Positions 50,455 through 61,988 of a stretch of DNA of 64,000 bases are shown piece after piece. Origin of the DNA: Enterobacteriaceae bacterium (GTDB taxonomy: Bacteria; Pseudomonadota; Gammaproteobacteria; Enterobacterales; Enterobacteriaceae); the NCBI GenBank assembly GCA_031253755.1, contig JAIRVT010000060.1, positions 21,853 to 85,852 on the forward strand. Direction: 5' to 3'. Position numbers and translations under genes: made by a program. The notes beneath the pieces are model-generated. The model ran no database searches. It saw only the letters and a program-made list of their open reading frames with translations, and was not told the DNA's origin. The first letter of the stretch is position 1. Every line of letters begins with the position of its first letter.

Positions 50455-50587
50455 TGTATCAATGAAGATGTATCAATGCAAATAGTGTCAATAATTGTTC
50501 TTAAGTGGTCAGTTGGATAGGGCGCAGAGTATAACACTATCTCACTACATCTCCTGTAAAAACAGATCATCTCCTGTAAAAAAACAG
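50455..50587. repeat. two sets of short direct repeats between thiI and xseB
   Basis: TGTATCAATG occurs at 50455-50464 and 50469-50478. CATCTCCTGTAAAAACAG (50548-50565) is repeated as CATCTCCTGTAAAAAAACAG (50568-50587) with two extra A. Each long unit contains a small CTGT...ACAG inverted repeat. The interval must hold the divergent promoters of thiI and xseB-ispA-dxs. Confidence 0.7.
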
Positions 50588-50710
50588 GGTATCTGGAAAA
50601 AAACAGCAGTAACGAATGATTTATTTCATTCAGTGTAGTAGGGTACTCTGCAATTCTGTAACACAGTTACCTCACTGTAATTCGTTAAATAATCATACTC
50701 TTAAATCATT

Positions 50711-50968
50711 ATGTCTAAGGCAAATCGTACATCAGAAACTGGGCAGGCACCGGCATTTGAAACTTCCTTGAAAGAGCTGGAGGAAATTGTTATCCGGCTG
50801 GAATCAGGGGAACTTCCTTTAGAAGATGCGTTAAACGAATTTGAACGCGGTATTCAACTGGCGAGACAAGGGCAAAAAACCCTCCAACAAGCGGAACAAC
50901 GAGTACAAATTTTATTAAACCATGATGCACAGTCTCCACTTGATGAATTTTCGCCTGATGCTGAGTAA
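50711..50968 (+). CDS. xseB: exodeoxyribonuclease VII small subunit
   Basis: Small subunit of exonuclease VII, which degrades single-stranded DNA together with XseA. 85 residues (80 in E. coli). The motif [20 protein letters not shown] and [19 protein letters not shown] are typical coiled-coil family segments. First gene of xseB-ispA-dxs, with ispA 6 bp after the stop. Confidence 0.95.
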   Translation: MSKANRTSETGQAPAFETSLKELEEIVIRLESGELPLEDALNEFERGIQLARQGQKTLQQAEQRVQILLNHDAQSPLDEFSPDAE

Positions 50969-50974
50969 CTTTCT

Positions 50975-51907
50975 ATGTCGGAACACGCTATGTCTGAACA
51001 ATATAAGACTCCTTTTGAAGAGCAATTAAACCATTGCCAGCAACATATCAATGATAAATTGATGGCAACTTTTTCTTCATTACCTTTTTTGGACAGCCCG
51101 TTAGCAACCGCTATGCAGCATGGAGCCGTACTGGGCGGCAAGCGTCTGCGGCCATTTTTGGTTTATGCTGTAGGTGACATGCTTGGCATTCCCAAAGAGA
51201 ACCTTGATGCCCCTGCCCTCGCATTGGAGTGCATCCACGCTTATTCTCTTATCCATGATGATTTACCGGCAATGGACAATGACGATTTACGTCGCGGTCA
51301 GCCTACCTGCCATATAAAATTTGGCGAAGATCACGCCATTTTAGCCGGGGATGCGTTGCAGTCATTGGCATTTGAAATCTTAGCAAAACACGATATGCCA
51401 CATGTCGCATTACCTGATCGCCTTGAAATGATTGCAGAGCTGGCGGCATCCAGTGGTTTTGCCGGTATGTGTGGCGGGCAATCACTGGATTTAAAAGCTG
51501 AAGGAAAGCAGGTTGACCTTGCTGCGCTGGAACAAATTCATCAGCATAAAACAGGCGCACTAATTCGCTGTGCTGTCAGAATGGGCGCTTACAGTGCGGG
51601 TGAACGTGGACGGCAAGTGCTGCCTTTGCTGGATCAATACGCACAGGCGATCGGCCTCGCGTTTCAGGTTCATGACGATATTCTGGATGTCATCGGCAAT
51701 ACAGAGGTTATCGGTAAGCGTCAGGGAAATGATCAGCAACTCGGAAAAAGCACCTATCCTGCTTTGCTGGGGTTAGAACAAGCTCAGAAAAAAGCCAAAG
51801 ATCTTTATAAAGATGCTATCGCCGCCCTCACAGAGCTGGAAAAGCAGTCCTATAATACGGTGACTTTAAAACAACTGGCGGGTTTCATCATTGAGAGAAA
51901 CAACTAA
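50975..51907 (+). CDS. ispA: farnesyl diphosphate synthase
   Basis: Condenses isopentenyl diphosphate with DMAPP and GPP to farnesyl diphosphate for undecaprenyl phosphate, ubiquinone and haem O. 310 residues (299 in E. coli). The first Asp-rich motif is [16 protein letters not shown] and the second is [21 protein letters not shown] and [13 protein letters not shown] are conserved. Two possible starts lie close together (50975 and 50990); neither has a strong ribosome-binding site, and translation is probably coupled to xseB. Confidence 0.96.
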   Translation: MSEHAMSEQYKTPFEEQLNHCQQHINDKLMATFSSLPFLDSPLATAMQHGAVLGGKRLRPFLVYAVGDMLGIPKENLDAPALALECIHAYSLIHDDLPAMDNDDLRRGQPTCHIKFGEDHAILAGDALQSLAFEILAKHDMPHVALPDRLEMIAELAASSGFAGMCGGQSLDLKAEGKQVDLAALEQIHQHKTGALIRCAVRMGAYSAGERGRQVLPLLDQYAQAIGLAFQVHDDILDVIGNTEVIGKRQGNDQQLGKSTYPALLGLEQAQKKAKDLYKDAIAALTELEKQSYNTVTLKQLAGFIIERNN

Positions 51908-51924
51908 TCATAACAAGGCATAGC

Positions 51925-53790
51925 ATGAGCATTGATATAGCGAAATATCCAACATTGGCATTAGCGGAAACTCCCGAAGAACTTCGCCTGCTACCTAAAG
52001 ACACTTTGCCAAAGTTATGCGATGAATTGCGCCAATTTTTGCTAAACAGTGTCAGCCGCTCCAGCGGTCATTTTGCTTCCGGTCTCGGCACTGTCGAATT
52101 AACGGTTGCACTCCATTACGTTTATAAAACACCCTTTGACAACGTTGTCTGGGATGTTGGTCATCAGGCCTATCCGCATAAAATTCTGACCGGGCGCCGT
52201 GATCGTATCGACACGATTCGCCAGAAAAATGGTCTCCACCCTTTCCCTTGGCGCGATGAAAGTGAATATGACACGCTGTGTGTCGGACATTCATCAACCT
52301 CAATCAGCGCAGGGTTAGGCATGGCTATTGCGGCAAAACATGAAGGCAGAGGACGCAGGACGGTCTGCGTGATTGGCGATGGCGCCATTACCGCAGGTAT
52401 GGCTTTTGAAGCCATGAACCACGCCGGTGATATTGACCCGGATATGCTGGTTATTCTCAATGACAATGAAATGTCCATCTCTGAGAATGTGGGCGCATTG
52501 AACAACCATCTGGCACAACTGCTTTCAGGCAAGCTGTATACGACTCTGCGGGAAGGCGGCAAAAAAGTGTTCTCTGGCCTACCGCCTATTAAAGAGTTAC
52601 TGAAAAAGACTGAAGAACACCTCAAAGGTATGGTGGTTCCCGGCACGTTATTCGAAGAGCTTGGGTTCAATTATATCGGCCCGGTTGATGGTCATGACGT
52701 ACTGGCACTGACCCAGACTCTGAAAAATATGCGTGAACTGAAAGGCCCTCAACTCCTGCATATCATGACCAAAAAAGGCCGTGGTTACGCACCTGCGGAA
52801 AAAGATCCTATTAGTTGGCATGCTGTGCCTAAATTTGATCCCTCCACTGGCTCGCTGCCGAAAAGCACTGAGACTCGCCCAACATTCTCAAAAATCTTCG
52901 GAGAATGGTTATGTGAAGAGGCGGCGACGGATAAAAAACTCATGGCGATTACACCTGCTATGAGAGAAGGTTCAGGCATGGTTCGCTTCTCTCGCGAGTA
53001 TCCTGAACAATACTTTGATGTTGCCATTGCCGAACAGCATGCAGTGACATTTGCAGCAGGTCTGGCGATTGGAGGATATAAACCGATTGTTGCGATCTAC
53101 TCGACTTTTTTGCAACGTGCTTATGATCAGGTTATTCACGATGTTGCTATTCAGAACCTGCCTGTCCTGTTTGCCATCGACCGTGGCGGGATAGTAGGCG
53201 CTGATGGTCAGACACATCAAGGTGCATTTGACCTCTCATTCCTGCGCTGTATCCCGAATATGGTGATTATGGCCCCCAGTGATGAAAATGAATGCCGTCA
53301 AATGCTGCATACCGGCCATCACTATCAGGATGGTCCTGCCGCTGTCCGTTACCCTCGCGGTACAGGGACTGGCGCAGAACTCCAGCCATTAGAAACATTA
53401 CCAATAGGTAAAGGTGTGATCCGTCATCAGGGAGAAGGCATTGCCATTCTGAATTTTGGTACATTGTTGCCAAATGCGCTACAGTCTGCGGAACTCTTGA
53501 ATGCAACTGTCGTCGATATGCGTTTTATCAAGCCACTGGATAAAGAATTAGTGCTGGAAATGGCTTCTCAGCACGATTTGTTGGTGACGCTGGAAGAAAA
53601 TGCCATCATGGGCGGAGCAGGTAGCGGAGTGAATGAATTACTGATGCAGGCAGGTCAGCCGATTCCGGTATTAAACCTCGGTTTACCGGACTCCTTTATA
53701 CCGCAAGGTACACAGGATGAACTGCACGCTGATTTAGGATTAAATGCAACGGGGATTTTAGGTGCTATCGAAAAATACCTGAACAAATGA
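51925..53790 (+). CDS. dxs: 1-deoxy-D-xylulose-5-phosphate synthase
   Basis: First enzyme of the MEP isoprenoid route: pyruvate + glyceraldehyde 3-phosphate to DXP, thiamine-diphosphate dependent. 621 residues (620 in E. coli). The TPP motif runs from [18 protein letters not shown] to ILNDNEMSI; the second domain has [15 protein letters not shown], containing the catalytic Glu. It starts 17 bp after ispA and ends the operon. Substrate flow Dxs to IspA supplies CyoE, the Ubi genes and wall lipids. Confidence 0.98.
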   Translation: MSIDIAKYPTLALAETPEELRLLPKDTLPKLCDELRQFLLNSVSRSSGHFASGLGTVELTVALHYVYKTPFDNVVWDVGHQAYPHKILTGRRDRIDTIRQKNGLHPFPWRDESEYDTLCVGHSSTSISAGLGMAIAAKHEGRGRRTVCVIGDGAITAGMAFEAMNHAGDIDPDMLVILNDNEMSISENVGALNNHLAQLLSGKLYTTLREGGKKVFSGLPPIKELLKKTEEHLKGMVVPGTLFEELGFNYIGPVDGHDVLALTQTLKNMRELKGPQLLHIMTKKGRGYAPAEKDPISWHAVPKFDPSTGSLPKSTETRPTFSKIFGEWLCEEAATDKKLMAITPAMREGSGMVRFSREYPEQYFDVAIAEQHAVTFAAGLAIGGYKPIVAIYSTFLQRAYDQVIHDVAIQNLPVLFAIDRGGIVGADGQTHQGAFDLSFLRCIPNMVIMAPSDENECRQMLHTGHHYQDGPAAVRYPRGTGTGAELQPLETLPIGKGVIRHQGEGIAILNFGTLLPNALQSAELLNATVVDMRFIKPLDKELVLEMASQHDLLVTLEENAIMGGAGSGVNELLMQAGQPIPVLNLGLPDSFIPQGTQDELHADLGLNATGILGAIEKYLNK

Positions 53791-53812
53791 CCTAAGCCAT
53801 AGTTCTGCGATA

Positions 53813-53848
53813 ACGGATGAATATCTTTTTGGTTATTCATCCGTTTTT
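53813..53848 (+). terminator. rho-independent terminator after dxs
   Basis: Perfect 11-bp stem ACGGATGAATA (53813-53823) with TATTCATCCGT (53834-53844), a 10-nt loop and T5, 22 bp after the dxs stop. It lies at the boundary where E. coli-like gene order ends. Confidence 0.9.
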
Positions 53849-53876
53849 ATTGCTTAACTATTTTGCTGTTAAGAGA

Positions 53877-54920
<1,044 letters not shown>

Positions 54921-55700
54921 TTATTTTTCTGAATTGTCACCAACATCATGATCAGATTCATCTTCCGCATGCGCTGGCCCTCGTTTTTTTACGTAAAATT
55001 GTGATAGTAAAATTCCCAGTTCAAATAATAGATACATAGGAACCGCTAACAAGGTTTGCGAGAAAACATCGGGTGGCGTAAGTAACATTCCCACCACAAA
55101 CGCACCAACCAGTATATAGGGGCGCTTTCTTTTTAATGACTCAACCGTCACTATTCCGCTCCAACACAGCAGGATAATGGCGATGGGTATTTCAAATGAA
55201 ACCCCAAAAGCCATGAAAAGCGCCATGACGAAACTCAGATAATTACTGATATCCGTTGCAATCAACACACCGGCAGGCACTGTTTTGGTAAAAAAGCCAA
55301 ATACGAAAGGGAATACCACGAAGTAGGCAAAAGTCATTCCCAGATAGAATAAGAAGCTACTGGAAAACAACAGCGGTGCAACCAAACGCCGTTCATGTTT
55401 ATACAGAGCCGGAGCAATAAATGCCCACACCTGATATAAAATCATGGGGGCCGAAGCAATAATCGAGACCATAATGGTCAATTTGATTGGCGTGAAGAAA
55501 GGTGATGCCACATCCGTTGCAATCATATTTGCCCCTTTCGGCAGTTGATCCATCAAAGGGGCAGCAATAAGCCGATAAATATCGTTAGAAAAATAAACCA
55601 ATGCCAGAAAAACCACCAGCACCGTAATCAAACTATTCAAAATCCGCTTACGCAGTTCAATCAGATGACTGATAAGAGGTTGAGTATCATCTAGCGACAT
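54921..55700 (-). CDS. tatC: twin-arginine translocase subunit TatC
   Basis: Core six-helix subunit of the Tat translocase, which binds twin-arginine signal peptides and exports folded proteins. 259 residues (258 in E. coli). N-terminal [16 protein letters not shown] and the first periplasmic loop [15 protein letters not shown] are conserved. Conserved Glu residue in [14 protein letters not shown]. It starts 3 bp after tatB. The usual next gene tatD is absent and hemB follows directly. Confidence 0.97.
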   Translation of the reverse strand: MSLDDTQPLISHLIELRKRILNSLITVLVVFLALVYFSNDIYRLIAAPLMDQLPKGANMIATDVASPFFTPIKLTIMVSIIASAPMILYQVWAFIAPALYKHERRLVAPLLFSSSFLFYLGMTFAYFVVFPFVFGFFTKTVPAGVLIATDISNYLSFVMALFMAFGVSFEIPIAIILLCWSGIVTVESLKRKRPYILVGAFVVGMLLTPPDVFSQTLLAVPMYLLFELGILLSQFYVKKRGPAHAEDESDHDVGDNSEK

Positions 55701-55703
55701 GTT

Positions 55704-56243
55704 TTAGTGTTCACTGTTGTTTTTTGCAGAAGCGTCGTGTTTTGCATTTTTTTCGAGAGTGACGGTTGAAATGTCTTTGCTGTCTGTTTCTTTTCTGACT
55801 TTTTTTCCCGTTTTCTCTTTTTCCGTACTGTCTTTTTCCGTCATTGGCTCAGGATATTGGCTTAATCCCTGCTCTGTTACTGAATCAGATGCAAAAGAAT
55901 GAAAGTGGCTTTCGTCTTCTTCCTGTATCTGCGCTTCTTCAGGTGTGAGCTGATACGTTTTTTTTAACGATTCGGCTGCTCGCCTGAGTTCATCCATTGA
56001 CGCTTTTAATTCAGGAGAGAGGGATTGTAACCCCGCTTTTTCTTCCATTTTTTTCAGGCTGTCCTGCATTTCCTGCAATTTTAATTCCTTTGCAAGCTCA
56101 TTTTGGACGTTCACGGCTAATGAGCGTAATACCCGTATCCAGCCCGCCACAGTTTTGACAGCAACAGGCAAACGCTCAGGTCCCAGAACCACCAGACCAA
56201 TGATCAGAACCAACAGCAGTTCACTAAAACCAATGTCAAACAC
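55704..56243 (-). CDS. tatB: twin-arginine translocase subunit TatB
   Basis: TatB partners TatC in the substrate receptor complex. 179 residues (171 in E. coli): short N-terminal membrane helix ([20 protein letters not shown]), the GPERLPVAV hinge, an amphipathic helix, and a long charged Lys/Glu-rich tail. Starts 3 bp after tatA. Confidence 0.95.
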   Translation of the reverse strand: MFDIGFSELLLVLIIGLVVLGPERLPVAVKTVAGWIRVLRSLAVNVQNELAKELKLQEMQDSLKKMEEKAGLQSLSPELKASMDELRRAAESLKKTYQLTPEEAQIQEEDESHFHSFASDSVTEQGLSQYPEPMTEKDSTEKEKTGKKVRKETDSKDISTVTLEKNAKHDASAKNNSEH

Positions 56244-56246
56244 GGT

Positions 56247-56525
56247 TTATACCTGCTTTTTATGGTTATTTTCTGACTTTTCAGATTCAGACTGAGCCAT
56301 TGTGGTTTTTTCGGTGGATTTTTCGATAATGCTTTGGGTTTCAAAATCAGCATCATGACTATTTTTCTGAGCCTGATCAGGTTTTTCCTCATCATTCATC
56401 GCTTTTTTGAAGCCCTTTATCGATTCACCAAGGTCTGAGCCTAAGGTACGTAGTTTATTAGTCCCAAACACCAGTACAACAATGACAGCAATAATGAGCA
56501 ATTGCCAAATACTTATACCACCCAT
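56247..56525 (-). CDS. tatA: twin-arginine translocase subunit TatA
   Basis: TatA oligomers form or weaken the membrane at the export site. 92 residues (89 in E. coli): a single N-terminal helix ([18 protein letters not shown]), [20 protein letters not shown] amphipathic helix, and an acidic/polar tail. First gene of tatABC-hemB. Upstream, a 296-bp gap with a palindromic repeat separates it from ubiB; in E. coli the gap is much shorter. Confidence 0.96.
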   Translation of the reverse strand: MGGISIWQLLIIAVIVVLVFGTNKLRTLGSDLGESIKGFKKAMNDEEKPDQAQKNSHDADFETQSIIEKSTEKTTMAQSESEKSENNHKKQV

Positions 56526-56643
56526 ACTGATCTACCTCATATTCGTAAGAATATTCCCGCCATGTTTCAGGTTCAGTTTTACCGACAGTAGCCTGAAGTC
56601 TGTTGGGTATACATTATTAACTATACGATTAACTACACGCCGC

Positions 56644-56710
56644 CTTTCAAGCATCCTCTTTGTGAGCTGCATTCCTTGCAGCCACGATGCAATTCGAAAT
56701 CTACAGGGTA
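56644..56710. repeat. palindromic intergenic repeat between ubiB and tatA, copy 4
   Basis: CTTTCAAGCATC (from 56644) and CGATGCAATTCGAAAT (56685-56700) are the arms shared with copies at 26.9 and 32.5 kb; the distal part CTACAGGGTA matches the GTAGGGTA end of the lon-leader copy. An internal hairpin GCTGCA/TGCAGC (56666-56682) is unique to this copy. A GGGTATAC stretch (about 56604) may mark its left end. Confidence 0.75.
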
Positions 56711-56821
56711 AATTGCATTATAATCTACGAACGTTATGTTCTAAAATCATGTTCGAGAATACCGCACTTATATAAGCGTTACGGCAGATTAACTTTTGCT
56801 TCTTTTTTCATTACAGGGCAG

Positions 56822-58450
56822 CTATTTAAGTTTAAACCAGCCTAATAGCCACACTATTACTCCAGCGCCCATTAACCAGGCTGATAAATGTGCCTGATTA
56901 GTCATAAAAAATAAACCACCGCTGATAAACAGTGTTGCACCAATTCCCAGCAAATAAAGGGATTTGCGATGGTTATTCTGCCGCTGTTTAAACTGTTGTG
57001 ATAATTGCTCAATACTCGTTTGCAAGCGTTTATGTTGTTGCAACGTACCATAAACCAATTCAGGAAGCTCTGGCAGCTTTTCCGCCCAATAAGGTGCTTT
57101 TTCTTTGAATGCTCGCATAAACGCCGGAATGCCGACTTGACCATGTAGCCAATTTTCCAGAAATGGCTTTGCCGTTTTCCATAAATCCAGCTGAGGGTAT
57201 AACTGACGTCCTAACCCTTCAACATACAGCAACGTTTTTTGCAGCAAGACGAGTTGCGGCTGAACCGTCATGTTAAAGCGACGAGCAGTATTGAAAAGAT
57301 TCAACAGCACATGACCGAATGAAATATCGGCCAATGGCTTTTCAAAAATAGGCTCACAGACGGTTCTGATAGCAAACTCAAAATCTTCCACATTGGTATC
57401 AGGTGGAACCCAGCCAGAGTCCACGTGCAGTTCTGCGACCTTACGATAATCCCGATTGAAAAAAGCAATAAAGTTCTCTGCCAGATAACGTTTATCATCC
57501 TTGTTCAAAGAACCGACAATACCGTAATCAATACCGATATAAATAGGATCTTCCGGTCGTTCATAACTGACAAAAATATTGCCCGGATGCATATCAGCAT
57601 GAAAAAAACTGTCGCGAAATACCTGAGTGAAAAATACCTGAACCCCACGTTCAGCGAGTAATTTCATATTGGTATTCTGCGCTTCCAAGGCAGCAATATC
57701 AGAAACAGGAATGCCATAAATACGTTCCATGACCAAAACATTTTCCCGACAATAATCAGGATACATTTCTGGAACATAAAGCATCGGGCTATTTTCAAAA
57801 TTGCGGCGCAATTGAATCGCATTTGCCGCTTCACGCAATAGATTCAGTTCATCCAGCAGGGTCTTTTCATATTCACGAACCACTTCAAGTGGCCGCAGGC
57901 GACGCCCATCAGGTAATAACGGCACCAGATTCGCCAGACGATACATTAACCGCACATCCGCTTTGATCACAGGTAAAATATCAGGACGGATCACTTTGAT
58001 AACAATAGCTTTTCCATTCTCTTTCAGCCGGGCAGTGTGTACTTGGGCAATCGAAGCTGAAGCCAGCGGCTGCGGATCAAAATCCTCAAACCAAGTTTCC
58101 AGCGGGCCTTCCAGTGAATCCTCGATGGATTTGCGGGCAATATTTCCATCAAAGGAAATCACGCGATCCTGCAACAGAGAAAGTTGGTCAGCGACAGCAG
58201 GCGGAAACAGATCCCGGCGGGTAGAAAGCATTTGACCTAATTTAATCCAGACCGGACCAAGTTCTTGCAGTGCTAAACGCAGGCGCTCACCAAGTGGTTT
58301 ATCCTTATGTCTGTTCGGCAACCAAAACAGGAAAGAACGCCCGAAACGCAGAGGCCATGTCAGCCTGATCTTCGGGATTAACTCATCCAAGCCATAAGTC
58401 AGAAAAACCTTAATGATAAAATAGAGGCGTCTTATTTCACCGGGTGTCAT
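56822..58450 (-). CDS. ubiB: atypical kinase/ATPase UbiB of ubiquinone synthesis
   Basis: UbiB/ADCK-family protein needed for ubiquinone synthesis, thought to help extract lipid intermediates from the membrane. From the ATG at 58450 ([14 protein letters not shown]) it has 542 residues (546 in E. coli). The KxGQ motif is K70-Q73 ([12 protein letters not shown]); the catalytic-like loop is [12 protein letters not shown]; and [11 protein letters not shown] replaces the usual DFG-type motif. Two C-terminal membrane helices follow. The ATG overlaps the ubiJ stop by 14 bp; further upstream codons lie inside ubiJ. Part of ubiE-ubiJ-ubiB. Confidence 0.95.
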   Translation of the reverse strand: MTPGEIRRLYFIIKVFLTYGLDELIPKIRLTWPLRFGRSFLFWLPNRHKDKPLGERLRLALQELGPVWIKLGQMLSTRRDLFPPAVADQLSLLQDRVISFDGNIARKSIEDSLEGPLETWFEDFDPQPLASASIAQVHTARLKENGKAIVIKVIRPDILPVIKADVRLMYRLANLVPLLPDGRRLRPLEVVREYEKTLLDELNLLREAANAIQLRRNFENSPMLYVPEMYPDYCRENVLVMERIYGIPVSDIAALEAQNTNMKLLAERGVQVFFTQVFRDSFFHADMHPGNIFVSYERPEDPIYIGIDYGIVGSLNKDDKRYLAENFIAFFNRDYRKVAELHVDSGWVPPDTNVEDFEFAIRTVCEPIFEKPLADISFGHVLLNLFNTARRFNMTVQPQLVLLQKTLLYVEGLGRQLYPQLDLWKTAKPFLENWLHGQVGIPAFMRAFKEKAPYWAEKLPELPELVYGTLQQHKRLQTSIEQLSQQFKQRQNNHRKSLYLLGIGATLFISGGLFFMTNQAHLSAWLMGAGVIVWLLGWFKLK

Positions 58451-59114
58451 ATTTTTCCTCCAACGCTGCCAGACGTTTTTCCATGTCAGACAACTCATTG
58501 GCAACTGCACTCACTTCCTCACTGAAATAAGCCAGTTCTAACGCACCCGGTGCTATTTTCCACTCTTCAGTTAAGGATTCTGCCAGATAGGTTTTTTGCT
58601 TTGTTATGGTGCTACAGGCGAATTTTATACTGTTTTTGATTACCCGGCTGGCGCTTTCTGCCGCAATATCGCCGACATAAGGTGAAAGGTAGTGTGCCAG
58701 ATCCCATTCCAGCATATCCAACAACGCTGACCATTGCTGAATAACCTGTATATCCCCTTCGATGATAATTTCACCACTGTTAATCAGCGATGAAAGATGT
58801 TGACGATCCCGAAGTTTGAGCAATGCAGATAACGTTGTTTTCATTGAACAATCGGCTGAATCTGGCCACTGGATTACAACATCTAACTGTTTTTCATTAA
58901 AAACCAGTACCAGTGGCGTATCCATTTCTTTCAGTTCGATGGAAAGCGTTTTGCCTATCAACCTCATGCGAGCTGATTTCAGTACCGTTTCACGGTACTT
59001 TTCATGGTGTTTTTCATGGTACAGCAGGTGATTCAATGTTGTTTCCAAAAAAGCGGTCAGAACCGGAAACAGTACGGTGGAATTCACACTACGATTTAAT
59101 AAGGGCTTTTCCAT
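58437..59114 (-). CDS. ubiJ: ubiquinone synthesis accessory factor UbiJ
   Basis: UbiJ (SCP2-like lipid-binding domain) works with UbiK in the soluble Ubi complex. From the ATG at 59114 the product is 225 residues, longer than the 201 of E. coli, mainly because of an N-terminal insertion that includes [11 protein letters not shown]. Conserved parts are [17 protein letters not shown] and GDIQVIQQW, with a C-terminal coiled coil ([12 protein letters not shown]). The ATG lies 1 bp after the ubiE stop (TGAAATG) and the gene overlaps ubiB by 14 bp. Identity is less obvious than for its neighbours but context is decisive. Confidence 0.9.
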   Translation of the reverse strand: MEKPLLNRSVNSTVLFPVLTAFLETTLNHLLYHEKHHEKYRETVLKSARMRLIGKTLSIELKEMDTPLVLVFNEKQLDVVIQWPDSADCSMKTTLSALLKLRDRQHLSSLINSGEIIIEGDIQVIQQWSALLDMLEWDLAHYLSPYVGDIAAESASRVIKNSIKFACSTITKQKTYLAESLTEEWKIAPGALELAYFSEEVSAVANELSDMEKRLAALEEKYDTR

Positions 59115-59115
59115 T

Positions 59116-59871
59116 TCAGAATTTAAACCCTTTATGCAGTGCAACAACCCCCCCTGTCATATTGGTGTAAGAAACTTGATCAAAGCCTGCTTCTTCCATC
59201 ATGGCTTTCAGAGTTTCCTGATCAGGGTGCATACGGATAGATTCGGTCAGGTAACGGTAGCTATCTGCATCTTTAACAATCATTTGACCAATCCGTGGCA
59301 GAACGTGGAACGAATAAGCGTCATAAACTTTGCTCAAAGGTGCCAGTACAGGCTTGGAGAACTCCAGCACTAACAGGCGTCCACCTGGTTTTAGCACCCG
59401 ACACATTGAACGTAGCGCTTTTTCTTTATCGGTGACATTACGCAAACCGAATGAAATGGTAATGCAGTCAAAATAGTTATCCGGGAAGGGTAATTCTTCA
59501 GCATTTGCCTGAACATAGCTGACATTTCCGACAATACCGATATCACGCAATTTTTCACGCCCGACTTTCAGCATGGAATCGTTGATATCTGCCAGCACCA
59601 CTTCACCTTTTTCTCCCACAAGGCGGGAAAATTTTGCTGTCAGATCCCCGGTTCCGCCGGCCAGATCAAGAACTTTGTGACCGCGACGCACGCCACTTGC
59701 ATCAATGGTGAAACGTTTCCAAATACGATGAATACCAAATGACATCAAGTCATTCATCAAATCATATTTTGAGGCAACAGAATGAAACACTTCCGCCACC
59801 ATCTCTTTTTTCTCTTCTTTGGCTACGGTACGGAAACCAAAATGCGTAGTTTCTTTCGATTGATCTGCCAT
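59116..59871 (-). CDS. ubiE: ubiquinone/menaquinone C-methyltransferase
   Basis: SAM-dependent C-methyltransferase acting on demethylmenaquinone and on the ubiquinone precursor. From the ATG at 59871 it has 251 residues, as in E. coli. The SAM site is [15 protein letters not shown] (about 67-81), followed by [10 protein letters not shown] and the family signature [17 protein letters not shown]. The frame continues eight codons upstream, but the E. coli start aligns with 59871. Head of the ubiE-ubiJ-ubiB unit; rmuC lies 63 bp upstream. Confidence 0.95.
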   Translation of the reverse strand: MADQSKETTHFGFRTVAKEEKKEMVAEVFHSVASKYDLMNDLMSFGIHRIWKRFTIDASGVRRGHKVLDLAGGTGDLTAKFSRLVGEKGEVVLADINDSMLKVGREKLRDIGIVGNVSYVQANAEELPFPDNYFDCITISFGLRNVTDKEKALRSMCRVLKPGGRLLVLEFSKPVLAPLSKVYDAYSFHVLPRIGQMIVKDADSYRYLTESIRMHPDQETLKAMMEEAGFDQVSYTNMTGGVVALHKGFKF

Positions 59872-59934
59872 GTTATTTGTCCGCTTTTCATTCAAAAAAA
59901 TTTGATCAAGTGTACCAGCCTTTCTGGTAAAACC

Positions 59935-61302
59935 CTACTCATTGACTGGTAACGATTGGAAAGATTTATCAATCACCTGTGAATCAATGGGGCGCTTGAT
60001 ATCCACACCTAAATCACGAAATCCTTCGGCCTGACTAATCAGATTTCCCCGCCCTTCGCTCAGTTTTTTCATCGCATATTGGTAACTCACCAGTGCCTTA
60101 TTCAGGCTTTGCTCTAACATCAGCATATCGTCGACAAACAACCGCATTTTGTCATACATTCTGGCTGCCTTATCTGCAATCAGGCGCGCATTCTGGCTTT
60201 GATATTCATAGCGCCAAAGATTATTGATGGTACGCACAGCCACCAAAAGCGTTGATGGGCTGACTAGCATAATATTGTGTTTCAGGGCTTCATCGAGAAT
60301 TTCAGGAGCTTGGTTAAGTGCCACCAAATAAGCAGGTTCCACCGGAATAAACATCAAAACATAATCCAATGAACGCAGGCCGGGTAGCTGCTGATAATTT
60401 TTACGACTCAGGCTGCGGATATGACCTCGTATGGAATTAATATGCTCATGTAGTGCCTGTATCTGCTCTGTTTCATCAATGCTATTGAAGTAACGCTCAT
60501 AAGCAACCAATGACATTTTGGCGTCAATGACAACATCTTTTCCTTGTGGTAAATGCACGATGATATCAGGCTGAAAGCGGTCATTGTTCTCTGTTTTGAT
60601 ATTGACCTGAGTATGAAATTCACACCCCTCACGCAAACCGGATGCTTCCAGAACCTGTGCCAATACCATTTCTCCCCAATTGCCCTGCATTTTATTATCA
60701 CCTTTAAGGGCTTTTGTGAGATTAATCGCCTCTTTTGCCATTTGAGCATTAAGCTGCTGAAGGTTACGGATTTCATGAGTCAGAGTATGGCGCTCGCGGG
60801 CTTCCTGCCCGAAGCTATCCTGCACTTGGCGGCGAAACCCTTCTAACTGTTCGCGGAAAGGCATCAACAGGTCATTGATACTTTGTCGACTGTATTCGTC
60901 GGTACGCCGCCGGTTTTGCTCAAAAATACGATTAGCGAGATTCTCAAATTGGGTATTCAGACGCTGTTCACTGTTAATCAGAAGACGTTGTTTTTCCTCC
61001 GCTGCCAGCCTGCTTTCTTCCAGCCGGGTACTCAACTCACGGAGTTCAGCTTCCTGCGCACTATTGATTTCACGCTGGGCAAGCAATTCCTGATTTAATT
61101 GTTCACCTTCCGCACGCCATTCAGCCCGCCAAGTATGGAATTGTTCAATCTTTTCATGGCTGACCGCAAGCTGGCTGTGTAATTCGCGCAGCTCTTGTTC
61201 TTTATATTGAATACGCTGGTGGACGACAAACCAGACGAATCCCCCACCGGTCAACAGCCCACTCAAGCCACCAATTAACATGTATAACCAATGAATATCC
61301 AC
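59935..61302 (-). CDS. rmuC: DNA recombination protein RmuC
   Basis: RmuC is a predicted nuclease-fold protein reported to limit inversions at short inverted repeats. 455 residues (475 in E. coli). An N-terminal membrane helix (WLYMLIGGLSGLLTGGGFVW) is followed by a long Glu/Gln/Leu-rich coiled coil (about 30-190) and the conserved endonuclease-like domain with WGEMVLAQVLEASGL, PDIIVHLPQGKDVVIDAKMS. Next to ubiE as in E. coli. Confidence 0.94.
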   Translation of the reverse strand: MDIHWLYMLIGGLSGLLTGGGFVWFVVHQRIQYKEQELRELHSQLAVSHEKIEQFHTWRAEWRAEGEQLNQELLAQREINSAQEAELRELSTRLEESRLAAEEKQRLLINSEQRLNTQFENLANRIFEQNRRRTDEYSRQSINDLLMPFREQLEGFRRQVQDSFGQEARERHTLTHEIRNLQQLNAQMAKEAINLTKALKGDNKMQGNWGEMVLAQVLEASGLREGCEFHTQVNIKTENNDRFQPDIIVHLPQGKDVVIDAKMSLVAYERYFNSIDETEQIQALHEHINSIRGHIRSLSRKNYQQLPGLRSLDYVLMFIPVEPAYLVALNQAPEILDEALKHNIMLVSPSTLLVAVRTINNLWRYEYQSQNARLIADKAARMYDKMRLFVDDMLMLEQSLNKALVSYQYAMKKLSEGRGNLISQAEGFRDLGVDIKRPIDSQVIDKSFQSLPVNE

Positions 61303-61436
61303 CTATACTCCCCGCTAACTTTACTTCAGCACATACATATCCCGAATGGATATCAACTTAATGTAAGTTAAATAGAGACTGTATAGATGTCCAGATTGTT
61401 TGCTTGAATTCTTTCAATTTGCAAAGCGGCTCGCAA

Positions 61437-61967
61437 TTAGCCCATCCATTCTGCCAGCCAGCGTATTCCAAAAGCTCCCGGCGCTAAGATACCAAAAGCC
61501 CAAACCAGCGCAGAGGCTAAATTTGCCAGCTGGAAATAACGTTTTGGCATGGCACAAATTCCGGCAACCAGCGGCACGACTGCCCTTAACGGGCCAAAAA
61601 AGCGACCAATAAAAATGCCCCACACGCCCCACCGTTCAAAAAACTGATGACCACGAACTAATGTTTGCGGATGACGGGAAAGTGGCCACATCTTGCCGAC
61701 ATTTTCTTTGAAATGATAACCAAACAGGTAGGAAACCCAATCACCAAAGAAAGCACCTAGTGCAGCGGATATCCAGATTGGCCAGAAATTTAATCCACTT
61801 TCACCAATCAAGGCACCTAATCCCAACAAAATGACGGTTGCGGGCAGTAACAGAGAAATAAATGCCAACGATTCGCCAAAAGCCAGCAAGAAAACAATAG
61901 GAATAGCCCATGTTTCATGGTCTCTGACAAAACGGGTAATAACTTCGATAATTTCATGCAGGCTCAC
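61437..61967 (-). CDS. DedA-family membrane protein (YabI-like)
   Basis: DedA/VTT-domain protein; several members move undecaprenyl phosphate or phosphatidylethanolamine across the inner membrane. 176 residues with four to five hydrophobic segments. Family motifs are FGESLAFISLLLPATVILLG, GDWVSYLFGYHF and GRFFGPLRAVVPLVAG with the conserved Arg pair; it most resembles the N-terminal part of YabI. The start is a GTG at 61967 with GAGGAAG 6 nt upstream; a TTG five codons earlier overlaps this ribosome-binding site. It lies 21 bp after the phosphatase-like gene, so the two form an operon inserted between udp and rmuC. Confidence 0.85.
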   Translation of the reverse strand: MSLHEIIEVITRFVRDHETWAIPIVFLLAFGESLAFISLLLPATVILLGLGALIGESGLNFWPIWISAALGAFFGDWVSYLFGYHFKENVGKMWPLSRHPQTLVRGHQFFERWGVWGIFIGRFFGPLRAVVPLVAGICAMPKRYFQLANLASALVWAFGILAPGAFGIRWLAEWMG

Positions 61968-61988
61968 ACTGATCTTCCTCAAGAAAAA

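Noticed and set aside
52170..52670. 166-codon minus-strand frame inside dxs
   Set aside because: Shadow of the conserved dxs coding sequence.
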